Shown here piece by piece: positions 17,212 to 23,760 of a stretch of DNA of 38,594 nt. The stretch spans positions 1-38,594 of the forward strand of contig JAHHQW010000020.1 of assembly GCA_020026195.1 (NCBI GenBank). The letters run 5' to 3'. Numbering within the stretch: the stretch's first letter is position 1; each line of letters starts with the position of its first letter. The notes beneath the pieces are model-generated. The model did not search any database. It was not told where the DNA came from and saw only the letters and a list, made by a program, of their open reading frames with translations. Source of the DNA: Prevotella sp. Its GTDB lineage: Bacteria; Bacteroidota; Bacteroidia; Bacteroidales; Bacteroidaceae. The position numbers and the translations under genes are program-made.

Positions 17212-18207
17212 ATGAAACTTACAGAACACAACGAACAGGTTTTAAATCGCTTCTCGCACATGATGATTGAACGTATGAATCAGATGAAAGAGTCTAACTG
17301 GGAAAAAGGATGGTTTGGAGTAACCAAGGGCGGAAGCCCAATGAATCTTGAAGGTAGGAACTACAAGGGATGTAACGTACCGTTACTTATGCTTGACTGC
17401 TGTATGCAGGGATTTGAATATCCGATATATTGTACACTCAAACAAGCCAACAGGATTGGCGCACACATAAATAAAGGTGCCTGCAGCATGCCTATTATTT
17501 TCTGGGACTTCATGGTATATGATAAGGACGGGAAAAAGCTCGATTACAAAACATACACCAGTATGGATCGCCCTGAAAGGGAGAAATGCAAACGCATTCC
17601 GTTCTTGAAATCTTACAATGTTTTCAACATCCAGCAGACTAACATCGCCGAAAAGCATCCGGAGAAATATCAGGAGCTGATTAAGAACTTCGTCGTTGAA
17701 GACATTACGGATAGTAAGGGCATGTACGCTAACAGCAAGATTGATTCATTGTTGGAGCAGCAGAACTGGGTATGTCCTATCCGTTATGACAAACCTTCCG
17801 ACAGTGCATTTTACCAGCCGACAGGAGATTTCATTATAGTTCCGATGAAGACACAGTTTAAAAAACACCGCAAACGCCTCGACATTTACACGGATGGTCA
17901 GGAATTTTATTCAACGTTGCTGCACGAGATGATTCATTCGACTGGTATTGAAAGTCGCCTCAATCGAGAGCAGGGCTCGAAGTTTGGTACGAAAAAGTAT
18001 GCGAAAGAAGAACTTGTTGCTGAACTCGGAGCTGCACGTGTAGGATGTGAGCTAGGTTTTCATTCGAAGGTAATTGATAACAATGCTGCATATCTTGACA
18101 GCTGGATAAAGACATTGTCCGAGGAGCCTACATTTATATTCACAGTTATGACAGATGTTGAAAAGGCTGCAAGGATGATTCTTGACAGGCTCGGTATTGT
18201 AGGTTGA
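17212..18207 (+). CDS. ardC: ArdC-like antirestriction protein (ssDNA-binding domain plus zincin)
   Basis: A 331-residue protein of the ArdC type, which protects incoming DNA from host restriction. The N-terminal domain (about 1-150) carries the ArdC/DUF1738-type pattern: WEKGWFG, PMNLEGRNYKGCNVPLL and TLKQANRIGAHINKG. The C-terminal domain is a zincin-like metallopeptidase with HEMIH at 238-242 and an acidic third-ligand region EELVAE at 266-271. A hairpin follows the stop codon. As cargo between terminase and portal modules it fits a counter-defence gene. The peptidase target is unknown. Confidence 0.88.
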   Translation: MKLTEHNEQVLNRFSHMMIERMNQMKESNWEKGWFGVTKGGSPMNLEGRNYKGCNVPLLMLDCCMQGFEYPIYCTLKQANRIGAHINKGACSMPIIFWDFMVYDKDGKKLDYKTYTSMDRPEREKCKRIPFLKSYNVFNIQQTNIAEKHPEKYQELIKNFVVEDITDSKGMYANSKIDSLLEQQNWVCPIRYDKPSDSAFYQPTGDFIIVPMKTQFKKHRKRLDIYTDGQEFYSTLLHEMIHSTGIESRLNREQGSKFGTKKYAKEELVAELGAARVGCELGFHSKVIDNNAAYLDSWIKTLSEEPTFIFTVMTDVEKAARMILDRLGIVG

Positions 18208-18226
18208 TATGTACTCTTTTCCCAAT

Positions 18227-18250
18227 GGCCACGGGCAAATGCCTGTGGCT
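18227..18250 (+). terminator. Hairpin after the ArdC-like gene
   Basis: A 10-bp stem with one G-U pair (18228-18237 with 18240-18249) and a two-base loop, about 20 bases past the stop, followed by ATTTCTTT. It is a reasonable but not ideal terminator. Confidence 0.55.
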
Positions 18251-18619
18251 ATTTCTTTGCTCAGACTTGCCGCTAATGGATGTCTGTTACCTTATTGGCA
18301 GTTGATTAGCAGCATGATTGCAGAATACCGCCGACGTGGGCGGTTGATTGCTCGCTGTGGTGATTGTGTGCGATTTGCATACATGGCTCTACATATTCCG
18401 CTAAACGTAACGGAGTTAATTGCGATTTTGGCGTAGGGCGGTGGGGGCTGCCGTCGCAGCACAGCGGATTTCGGATTGTTTCACTTCTCCGAAATCCGCT
18501 GTGTATCAATAGGTAACGCTCCAATGGCTGCGGACATGCTTTAATCATGCCCACGAATATCCATTCCGCGTCATTTCCAATACTTTTTTTCATTTTTTCT
18601 AAAAATAATTGCCAAAATA
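18251..18619. other. Gene-free stretch before hicAB with a strong hairpin
   Basis: A stretch of about 370 bases without a convincing gene. A 15-bp perfect stem (18461-18475 with 18488-18502, loop of 12) extends by one C-G and one G-U pair. It lacks a T run, so it may be an RNA structure or a protein site instead of a terminator. Confidence 0.5.
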
Positions 18620-18651
18620 TTTGGTAGTTTGTAGCTTTTTGGCTACCTTTG
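18620..18651 (+). promoter_or_regulatory. hicAB promoter with overlapping inverted repeat
   Basis: TTTG at 18620-18623 and TACCTTTG at 18644-18651 with a 20-base spacer. Inside lies GTAGC TTTTTG GCTAC (18631-18646), a plausible HicB operator for autoregulation. Confidence 0.75.
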
Positions 18652-18674
18652 CATTGTTGATAAGAGATAAAGAT

Positions 18675-18860
18675 ATGAAAACAAATGAACTAATCAAGAG
18701 GCTGAAGGAAGCAGGATGCTACGTAGTAAGCCATGGTGGCAGACACGACATGTGGTACAGCCCTAAGACAAAAAAGAAATCGGCGATACCGCGACATGGA
18801 AGTCAAGAACTTCATACTGGCACTGCAAAATCAATCCTTAAAGCATTACTCGGAGAATAA
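18675..18860 (+). CDS. hicA: HicA-type mRNA interferase toxin
   Basis: A 61-residue toxin with a dsRBD-like fold that cleaves mRNA. It has the HicA pattern: KTNELIKRLKEAG, then SHGGRHDMWYSP with His24 at the catalytic position, then AIPRHGSQELHTGTAKSILKAL. The start at 18675 is fixed by the promoter box at 18644-18651 and by family length; a longer frame from 18609 would run through the promoter. Its antitoxin gene follows 72 bases downstream in the usual toxin-first order. Confidence 0.9.
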   Translation: MKTNELIKRLKEAGCYVVSHGGRHDMWYSPKTKKKSAIPRHGSQELHTGTAKSILKALLGE

Positions 18861-18932
18861 ATCCGAGCAATGCTCTTCAAAGAAATATACTAAAAGATCA
18901 CTACTGATATTTTTATTTTAAAGATTACTGAA

Positions 18933-19331
18933 ATGAGAAAATTAACAATTATCGTGAATAAGAATCCGGACAATACATTCTGGTGCCGCTCTGAAGAAGA
19001 TTTGAATGGAACTTTTCTGAATGCTGTCGGGAATACTGTCGCCGACGCTAAGAAAGATTTAGCAGAATGTTATAAGGAAGTTAAAGAAATGAATGATGCA
19101 GATGGTGTTGAAACAGATGCTGTCGAATTTGAATATAAGTACGATGTTCAAAGTTTTTTTGAATTTTTCTCCTTCCTCAATGTGAACGAAATCGCTCGCA
19201 GAAGCGGAATCAATCCCTCTCTGCTCCGCCAGTATGCTGCCGGCAGTAAGAAAGCCGGTGAAACAATATACAACAGATTGTCTGAATGTTTATCTCAAAT
19301 AACTTCGGAATTGAATGCTGCAACATTCTAA
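18933..19331 (+). CDS. hicB: HicB-type antitoxin
   Basis: A 132-residue antitoxin. Residues 1-50 form the degraded RNase H-like HicB domain (IIVNKNPDNTFWCRSEEDLNG, then GNTVADAKKDLAECY). Residues 85-128 carry an HTH (NVNEIARRSGINPSLLRQYAAGSKKAG) that should bind the operator upstream of hicA. Expected role: neutralise HicA and autoregulate the pair. A strong terminator follows. Confidence 0.9.
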   Translation: MRKLTIIVNKNPDNTFWCRSEEDLNGTFLNAVGNTVADAKKDLAECYKEVKEMNDADGVETDAVEFEYKYDVQSFFEFFSFLNVNEIARRSGINPSLLRQYAAGSKKAGETIYNRLSECLSQITSELNAATF

Positions 19332-19357
19332 CAGCATTTAAATCTTTTATCAACAAT

Positions 19358-19382
19358 GCCCCGATTTATTCGGGGCTTTTTT
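19358..19382 (+). terminator. Intrinsic terminator of hicAB
   Basis: A 7-bp GC-rich perfect stem (19358-19364 with 19370-19376), a five-base loop and a six-T run. Confidence 0.92.
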
Positions 19383-19421
19383 ATTGGGGAATATATCTTT
19401 TTCGTGTTACTGCTAAAATGT

Positions 19422-19453
19422 TTTGCTTTTTATTTTGTTAATTGCTATCTTTG
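19422..19453 (+). promoter_or_regulatory. Promoter of the three-gene accessory operon
   Basis: TTTG at 19422-19425 and TATCTTTG at 19446-19453, 20-base spacer, 20 bases before the start codon. Confidence 0.8.
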
Positions 19454-19473
19454 TAGCATAAATAATTGAAAGA

Positions 19474-19860
19474 ATGAGTTTAGAGAGAAATATCGAATAT
19501 AGCAAAATGCACTATGGTAATATCCTCGCAGTATTATTTGCTAAGTATGGTTTCAAGCCTATTCACAAACAATACACATACGACGTATGGCTATGTAGGA
19601 GAAATGAGTCTCCGTTCTATTTCAAAATAGTCGTTAATTACAAAGAACATGAATGCAGAATACAAATATTTGATTCTGGGGAGACCGTAAAGTATGAATG
19701 GACAGGCTCGATTGAAGCTTTATGCCTTCTAGAAGAAACATATTTCAAGTGTATTTTAGATAAGTTGCGTGCAACATTTATTGATTCAGCAGAATCTGCT
19801 GAATCTTTAACAAGAGAATCAGCTGAATCTCTTATTAGAGATGTGTATGATATACGTTAG
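19474..19860 (+). CDS. Hypothetical protein with repetitive SAES-type C terminus
   Basis: A 128-residue protein, first gene of a coupled three-gene operon. Residues 1-100 look like a mixed alpha/beta domain (NILAVLFAKYGFKPIHK, then strands). The last 25 residues contain repeats of SAES (SAESAESLTRESAESL), likely a short acidic helix. The DNA there (19783-19825) is also repetitive. Function unknown; operon position and size fit an accessory or defence-related cassette. Confidence 0.6.
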   Translation: MSLERNIEYSKMHYGNILAVLFAKYGFKPIHKQYTYDVWLCRRNESPFYFKIVVNYKEHECRIQIFDSGETVKYEWTGSIEALCLLEETYFKCILDKLRATFIDSAESAESLTRESAESLIRDVYDIR

Positions 19861-20233
19861 TATTTACCATGGCGAAGAAATCTTTTTCAAACCTCTCCGT
19901 ATTGAAAAAGATGGTAAGCTTTTCGACTATTGTCCTTCTTGTGTCGTGCATCAGTCATCCTTATCAGGCTCTTATCGAATTCTAGAGTTCCGTAAAAAAA
20001 TATATGGTTCAGAAGATCTGATACCAGATAAATATAAGAAGATTAATTTTGAAGTTCACAGTGTCCCTTATTCTGAGAGTAAAGAACAGCTCGAAGACGA
20101 GATAAAAAAACTTTCAGATTGCATCTGTAATAAATTGAAGTTGCCAGTTGAATTGGCTGAGCAGATATCTGAGAATGTCAGAAAAAATTATATAGAATAC
20201 CGTAAACGATGGGAGGCTCTTATCCATGAATAA
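19847..20233 (+). CDS. Hypothetical protein
   Basis: A protein of about 128 residues overlapping the previous gene by some 14 bases (an ATG at 19841 is also possible). Strand-rich first half with CPSCVVH, and a helical second half (ESKEQLEDEIKKLSDCICNKL onward). The CPSC pair alone does not make a zinc site. Not recognised. It overlaps the following gene by 8 bases, so the three are probably translated together. Confidence 0.6.
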   Translation: MIYVSIYHGEEIFFKPLRIEKDGKLFDYCPSCVVHQSSLSGSYRILEFRKKIYGSEDLIPDKYKKINFEVHSVPYSESKEQLEDEIKKLSDCICNKLKLPVELAEQISENVRKNYIEYRKRWEALIHE

Positions 20234-20564
20234 ACTCTTATTAGATAAATTTGGAATTGAGAAGATTCTGCAAAATCTTAAATTTAAGAAGATACATGAG
20301 GATAGTTCTGAAATAATTTACAAGCTGAATGATGTCGAATATTATCCTTATCAGATTACTGCATGTATTGAATCTGAATTCAGATGTGGTTATTGCGTAT
20401 TTAAAATAGCCGAAAGCCTTCTTAATAGTCAGGAAATGGTCGCAATAGAACTAAGGACGATGGGTGAACGTGGTGAACCTTGTGTAAAGAAGGAAATTGA
20501 AAAGATGATAACTAGGGCTGCTTATAATTCTGGACGTTCTAGGTTTCGCTTTCTGTGGTGGTAG
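20226..20564 (+). CDS. Hypothetical protein
   Basis: A 112-residue protein closing the three-gene operon. Its start resembles that of the first gene in the operon (a helix, then FKKIH and a strand-rich Tyr-containing part), so the two may be distant relatives, but the similarity is weak by eye. It ends in a basic/aromatic RSRFRFLWW tail. No function can be assigned. Confidence 0.6.
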   Translation: MNKLLLDKFGIEKILQNLKFKKIHEDSSEIIYKLNDVEYYPYQITACIESEFRCGYCVFKIAESLLNSQEMVAIELRTMGERGEPCVKKEIEKMITRAAYNSGRSRFRFLWW

Positions 20565-20593
20565 ACAACGGAAATAAGATAACTGGCAAGAGA

Positions 20594-20615
20594 TTTGTTG
20601 CATTAATGCAACAAA
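20594..20615. promoter_or_regulatory. 22-bp perfect palindrome, probable operator
   Basis: The centre TTGCATTAATGCAA and its flanks read identically on both strands over 22 bases. It ends five bases before the -33 element of the promoter at 20620-20650. The TTGCAT/ATGCAA half-sites also occur in the divergent operator at 2830-2873. Confidence 0.65.
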
Positions 20616-20619
20616 ACAC

Positions 20620-20650
20620 TTGCACTGTAAGTTTTTTTATTATATATTTG
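20620..20650 (+). promoter_or_regulatory. Promoter upstream of the structured leader region
   Basis: TTG at 20620-20622 and TATATTTG at 20643-20650, spacer 20. The start of its RNA can form an 8-bp stem (20670-20677 with 20704-20711) followed by T-rich sequence, so it may make a short RNA. Confidence 0.6.
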
Positions 20651-20746
20651 CAGAAACTTCATAAGCTCTGTGGCTGATTGGCATTTTTTTGTTATTACAC
20701 CTTTCAGCCACTTTTGAAAAATATTTTTTTAAATTTCAATAAAATG

Positions 20747-20777
20747 TTTGTCGGATGCAGATTAATTTGTATATTTG
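20747..20777 (+). promoter_or_regulatory. Promoter of the structured leader
   Basis: TTTG at 20747-20750 and TATATTTG at 20770-20777, spacer 19. The expected start site coincides with the first arm of the leader stem at 20782. Confidence 0.8.
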
Positions 20778-20781
20778 CAGT

Positions 20782-20982
20782 GCAAAGTTAATCTAACATA
20801 CGTTAGCGAGAAGTGAACTCGTAAAAATTACATTACATAGAGGAACTCACATGAAGCATGTTTGCTTCGTTTGGCTTATACGGCTGTCGTCCCTAACGAT
20901 TTTTCTACTGACGTAGTTAGATTGACTTTGCAAACGGGGAATGGCAGCCGTTTTTCTGTCTATAACGCAAAGTCAATCTAAA
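20782..20982 (+). ncRNA. Structured leader RNA with mutually exclusive pairings (candidate cis-regulator)
   Basis: The RNA expected from the promoter at 20747-20777 begins with arm 1 (20782-20806). This pairs over 24 bp, with one bulge and two G-U pairs, with arm 2 (20908-20931), closing a 101-base loop that holds smaller hairpins, such as the 6-bp stem GAAGCA/TGCTTC. A third copy (20967-20981) can instead pair perfectly over 15 bases with arm 2 (20917-20931). That copy ends one base before the ATG of the next gene. A CAGCCGTTTTT terminator-like segment (20945-20955) lies between arms 2 and 3. Confidence 0.6.
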
Positions 20983-21285
20983 ATGAACGTAACAAATTCT
21001 TCACGCAGTACCACCATGCGTACAACTTCAGAAAGTCTGAATGTTGTAAAAGGTACATCAGTGTTAAAGTCTTACTTGAATGGTAAGAGTGAGTTTTTCT
21101 CAGCCATCAGTGATTTTGAGGTGTCACGAATGACGGTAATCATCGTAAATTTAATCGCTACGCTTATGGTTGTGGCTGCATTCGTTGCAGAACATTCGCT
21201 AATATTGGCGATGATCTGCGTTACAGCAGCAGCGCCGTTCATTCGTTACCTAAATGGCAGAAAGGAGAGTGAAGGCAATGTGTAG
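20983..21285 (+). CDS. Small two-helix membrane protein under leader control
   Basis: A 100-residue protein starting at the ATG at 20983, right after the third leader arm. A longer reading from 20941 would be coded through the leader hairpins. Residues 1-48 are polar, rich in Ser/Thr, followed by two hydrophobic segments (about 49-69 and 72-88) with a short turn between, and a basic tail. Expected in the inner membrane. Function unknown; size and topology would fit a holin-like, superinfection or toxin-type protein, but nothing decides between these. Confidence 0.6.
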   Translation: MNVTNSSRSTTMRTTSESLNVVKGTSVLKSYLNGKSEFFSAISDFEVSRMTVIIVNLIATLMVVAAFVAEHSLILAMICVTAAAPFIRYLNGRKESEGNV

Positions 21286-21466
21286 GGATGCTATGAAGAA
21301 CGCTGCCGAAATTCTTGCAGCAGAAGAAACGAGGCGTTTGTTCTTCCGACCTGCAAACGAATTAAGATATGCAGCCGAAAGGGCTATTCGCGATGCCTAC
21401 ATTGCCGGCTATAAATCTGCAATGGAAGCATCGAATATTGACAAATCATTTTTTAGAAAGGACTGA
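21278..21466 (+). CDS. Small helical hypothetical protein
   Basis: A 62-residue helical, basic protein whose ATG overlaps the end of the membrane-protein gene by 8 bases. An upstream ATG at 21254 would add eight residues. The sequence (DAMKNAAEILAAEETRRLFF, then AAERAIRDAYIAGYKSAMEAS) forms amphipathic helices. Not recognised; translation is probably coupled to the upstream gene. Confidence 0.55.
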   Translation: MCRDAMKNAAEILAAEETRRLFFRPANELRYAAERAIRDAYIAGYKSAMEASNIDKSFFRKD

Positions 21467-21469
21467 ATC

Positions 21470-21877
21470 ATGAGAAAGCATTATAAACTTATTGTGAAAA
21501 GCACTATAGATGAATTTTCGACAGACGACATCCGTGTAATAGCGAATGGTATTGAAGATTCAATCAATGGGCAGATTGTCGATACTGCTGATCTCGCCAC
21601 ACTTGCAATGATGCTCATATCTATGATTGAAAATGTCGATGTCCATAAGATAGAATTTTCGAAGAGTGATGATGAAGAAAATTACATCTGGAGACTCTTC
21701 TATAAGGAAGATGGAGCTTTATATTATACAACTGTTCTCGTCGAGCTGACGGAAGATGTCAATACTTCATTCATCGATGACATCATGGAGAATTTCAGAG
21801 CTAACAATCTCGTTTATGCGCTTGGTGTTAATTATAAATTATACAATAAGACTAATAAAAATGGAACAAATAAATAA
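21470..21877 (+). CDS. Hypothetical protein
   Basis: A 135-residue acidic alpha/beta protein, unrecognised. A helix-rich first half (STDDIRVIANGIEDSINGQ) is followed by strands (ENYIWRLFYKEDGALYYTTVLVEL). It overlaps the next gene by 17 bases and follows the previous one by 3 bases, so the four genes from 20983 to 22157 form one operon. Confidence 0.6.
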   Translation: MRKHYKLIVKSTIDEFSTDDIRVIANGIEDSINGQIVDTADLATLAMMLISMIENVDVHKIEFSKSDDEENYIWRLFYKEDGALYYTTVLVELTEDVNTSFIDDIMENFRANNLVYALGVNYKLYNKTNKNGTNK

Positions 21878-22157
21878 TGAAGATAGAAAAATGCTGCAGG
21901 ATGTTAAAAACCAAATCAGGCTGCTCGATTCTTATTTCGAAAACCGTCATAACTCTGAGGGAAAAGATAGCCACGGAAGATCTTACATCCTCGAAAGAAA
22001 AACGACGTTAGATATAGTTGACGAGCTTAATGATATGCTTGAGCTGCCTCAGAAGACAGTATTTGACTATCTGTATAAAAAAGGATATCGATTAGGAGCA
22101 CAGGGTGGCTGCCTTAAATGGAAAATTTATCGCGAAGTGGGCGATACTATAGAATAA
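21861..22157 (+). CDS. Hypothetical protein with possible HTH
   Basis: A 98-residue protein starting at the ATG at 21861 inside the end of the previous gene. The middle (TTLDIVDELNDMLELPQKTVFDYLYKKGYRLG) has the look of a helix-turn-helix recognition unit, so a small regulator is possible. The last gene before a strong terminator. Confidence 0.55.
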   Translation: MEQINNEDRKMLQDVKNQIRLLDSYFENRHNSEGKDSHGRSYILERKTTLDIVDELNDMLELPQKTVFDYLYKKGYRLGAQGGCLKWKIYREVGDTIE

Positions 22158-22171
22158 TCTTAATCAGTATT

Positions 22172-22212
22172 AATACGGCTGAAGTTTCAAGGCTTCTGCC
22201 GTATTTTTTTTT
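22172..22212 (+). terminator. Strong intrinsic terminator
   Basis: An 8-bp perfect outer stem (22172-22179 with 22198-22205), an inner GAAG/CTTC pairing and an eight-T or longer run. Confidence 0.92.
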
Positions 22213-22226
22213 ACAACTTCATAACG

Positions 22227-22234
22227 TATATTTG
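22227..22234 (+). promoter_or_regulatory. Promoter box of a candidate small RNA
   Basis: TATATTTG followed by CAG, 15 bases after the preceding T run. No clear -33 element. Confidence 0.55.
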
Positions 22235-22240
22235 CAGCAT

Positions 22241-22355
22241 AATACATATATGACGTTTTGTTTACGGAAATGAGTCATAGAAAGAATTATTGCTTTCAAA
22301 ATTATTTAAGTTAATCTGTCGGCAGCTATTCGCAAGAATAACTGCCGTATTTTTA
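22241..22355 (+). ncRNA. Candidate small RNA between two terminators
   Basis: A TATATTTG box (22227-22234), about 80 bases without a coding frame, then a hairpin (22321-22331 with 22336-22346, one mismatch, GCAA loop) followed by GTATTTTT. This is the layout of an independently transcribed small RNA of roughly 115 bases. It could also be an untranslated leader with an attenuator for the following virion gene. Confidence 0.45.
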
Positions 22356-22373
22356 TATTCTTCCTTTTTGGGC

Positions 22374-22381
22374 TAAATTTG
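22374..22381 (+). promoter_or_regulatory. Promoter box of the second virion module
   Basis: TAAATTTG 19 bases before the ATG at 22401; no good -33 element. Confidence 0.5.
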
Positions 22382-22400
22382 GAATAAATAAGAAAAACTA

Positions 22401-23468
22401 ATGAACATTTATACGTCATTCCCGCAGAAAGTCTTTGCAACGCAAATCCCAGACGTCGAGCTCTCTTCTGATTGCTCGCGAGTCTATGTCGTGATGTCCT
22501 TTGCGAACAGCATCATTTACGAGCAGAGCTTATATCCCGATAGCAATAAACATATAGCTATGCGTGAGCTCTCAAATCTCGTGATGCCCTTCGCTCGTCG
22601 TTCACTTGTTGCCACGCTTAACGTCAATTTGGTAGAACAGACTCTCAGCGTCGACGATTTGGGGAAGGAAAATGTCACAGACATTTCTAAAGCTTCGCTT
22701 ACAACGGCAGTTATTTACTCAACCGCTGATGTAAGTGAAGATGCAAAGACCTTCTGCGAAAATCATTTTTTATCACGCCTCTTGGGCACAAAGGACACAG
22801 CTGTCGGAAGGCTTGAATTTCTACACTATGACTCTGCCGAAGAAGCTTCTGTCAGCGCAAAGTATGATGATGGATCTTCTGCTTCGTTCACGCCTCAGAA
22901 AATTGGAGGCAATAACAGCTACAGCACCATCGACGTGTCACCAGAGCAGTATGTTGCGAATGGGAAGACTCTGCTTGCATATACGGTAACCGCTGGCGGA
23001 AGGCAGCAGCTCTTTAATGTTATTAACCCTTCGCCGGATGCAGCTCCGATACTGCTTTTTACTAACTCATTCGGATGCCAGGAGCTCGTTTACTGCACGG
23101 GCACGCATCGCGCAGCGTCTGACTTCAAACGCGCGAGCACGTATGTTAACGGACTTTTGCGCGATTACAGCATTGATGAAATAAGAAATTTCGACGCTGA
23201 TACTGGCGTTTTGACCTTCCCTATGGCAGATTGGATAACTGACCTTTTCCGCTCTGATGAAATTTACATCGTCAACTTTCTGAATGGAAAACCTTCCGTC
23301 GGAAGAAGAATAGTCATTACTGCTCAGGACACATCCATCACTAATGACCATGATGAACTGCCGAGGTTTACGTTCACTTATCGTTACGCATTGCGTAACC
23401 AAAACGTGCTGCAGACTGGAAGGGGGGGCAGAGTTTTTGACAACACCTTTGATTTTACATTCAATTAA
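22401..23468 (+). CDS. Putative virion structural protein
   Basis: A 355-residue, strand-rich protein that opens the second virion module. No signature motif is visible. Size, beta-rich composition and position before the portal gene suggest a tail or baseplate component, possibly one that attaches the fibres. No signal peptide or membrane helix. Function inferred only from context. Confidence 0.65.
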   Translation: MNIYTSFPQKVFATQIPDVELSSDCSRVYVVMSFANSIIYEQSLYPDSNKHIAMRELSNLVMPFARRSLVATLNVNLVEQTLSVDDLGKENVTDISKASLTTAVIYSTADVSEDAKTFCENHFLSRLLGTKDTAVGRLEFLHYDSAEEASVSAKYDDGSSASFTPQKIGGNNSYSTIDVSPEQYVANGKTLLAYTVTAGGRQQLFNVINPSPDAAPILLFTNSFGCQELVYCTGTHRAASDFKRASTYVNGLLRDYSIDEIRNFDADTGVLTFPMADWITDLFRSDEIYIVNFLNGKPSVGRRIVITAQDTSITNDHDELPRFTFTYRYALRNQNVLQTGRGGRVFDNTFDFTFN

Positions 23469-23472
23469 TTTT

Positions 23473-23754
23473 ATGAAAGATAAAGTAATCCATATCAGCG
23501 AAGTGCTGAAGATCATGAACGCTGCCCTGATGAACAACTCAACGGTCAGTTTTAAGGCATGGAAAGTGGGCAATGGTGATGACGATCCAGAAAGGGGTAT
23601 GATAAAGGCTTACGACCATGTGTATGTCACAAGCCATTCAAGGACAGGGACGTACATCACTCTTGATCCTCTTGCAGAGAATAAGAAATATAAGTACCGC
23701 AGAGTGAGCGAGGCTCTTATCTGCGAGTTTATGGACAAAAAAGTAATCTGGTAA
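23473..23754 (+). CDS. Small hypothetical virion-module protein
   Basis: A 93-residue protein. The ATG at 23473, four bases after the previous stop, is the natural start. A helical N terminus (HISEVLKIMNAALMNN) is followed by strands ending in MDKKVIW. Not recognised. It is tightly packed between a structural gene and the portal gene, so an assembly or connector role is likely. Confidence 0.65.
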   Translation: MKDKVIHISEVLKIMNAALMNNSTVSFKAWKVGNGDDDPERGMIKAYDHVYVTSHSRTGTYITLDPLAENKKYKYRRVSEALICEFMDKKVIW

Positions 23755-23760
23755 TATATT

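Noticed and set aside
18209..18436. 75-codon frame directly after the ArdC-like gene
   Set aside because: It begins inside the terminator-like hairpin 18227-18250 and its product has no recognisable pattern; I treat it as chance.
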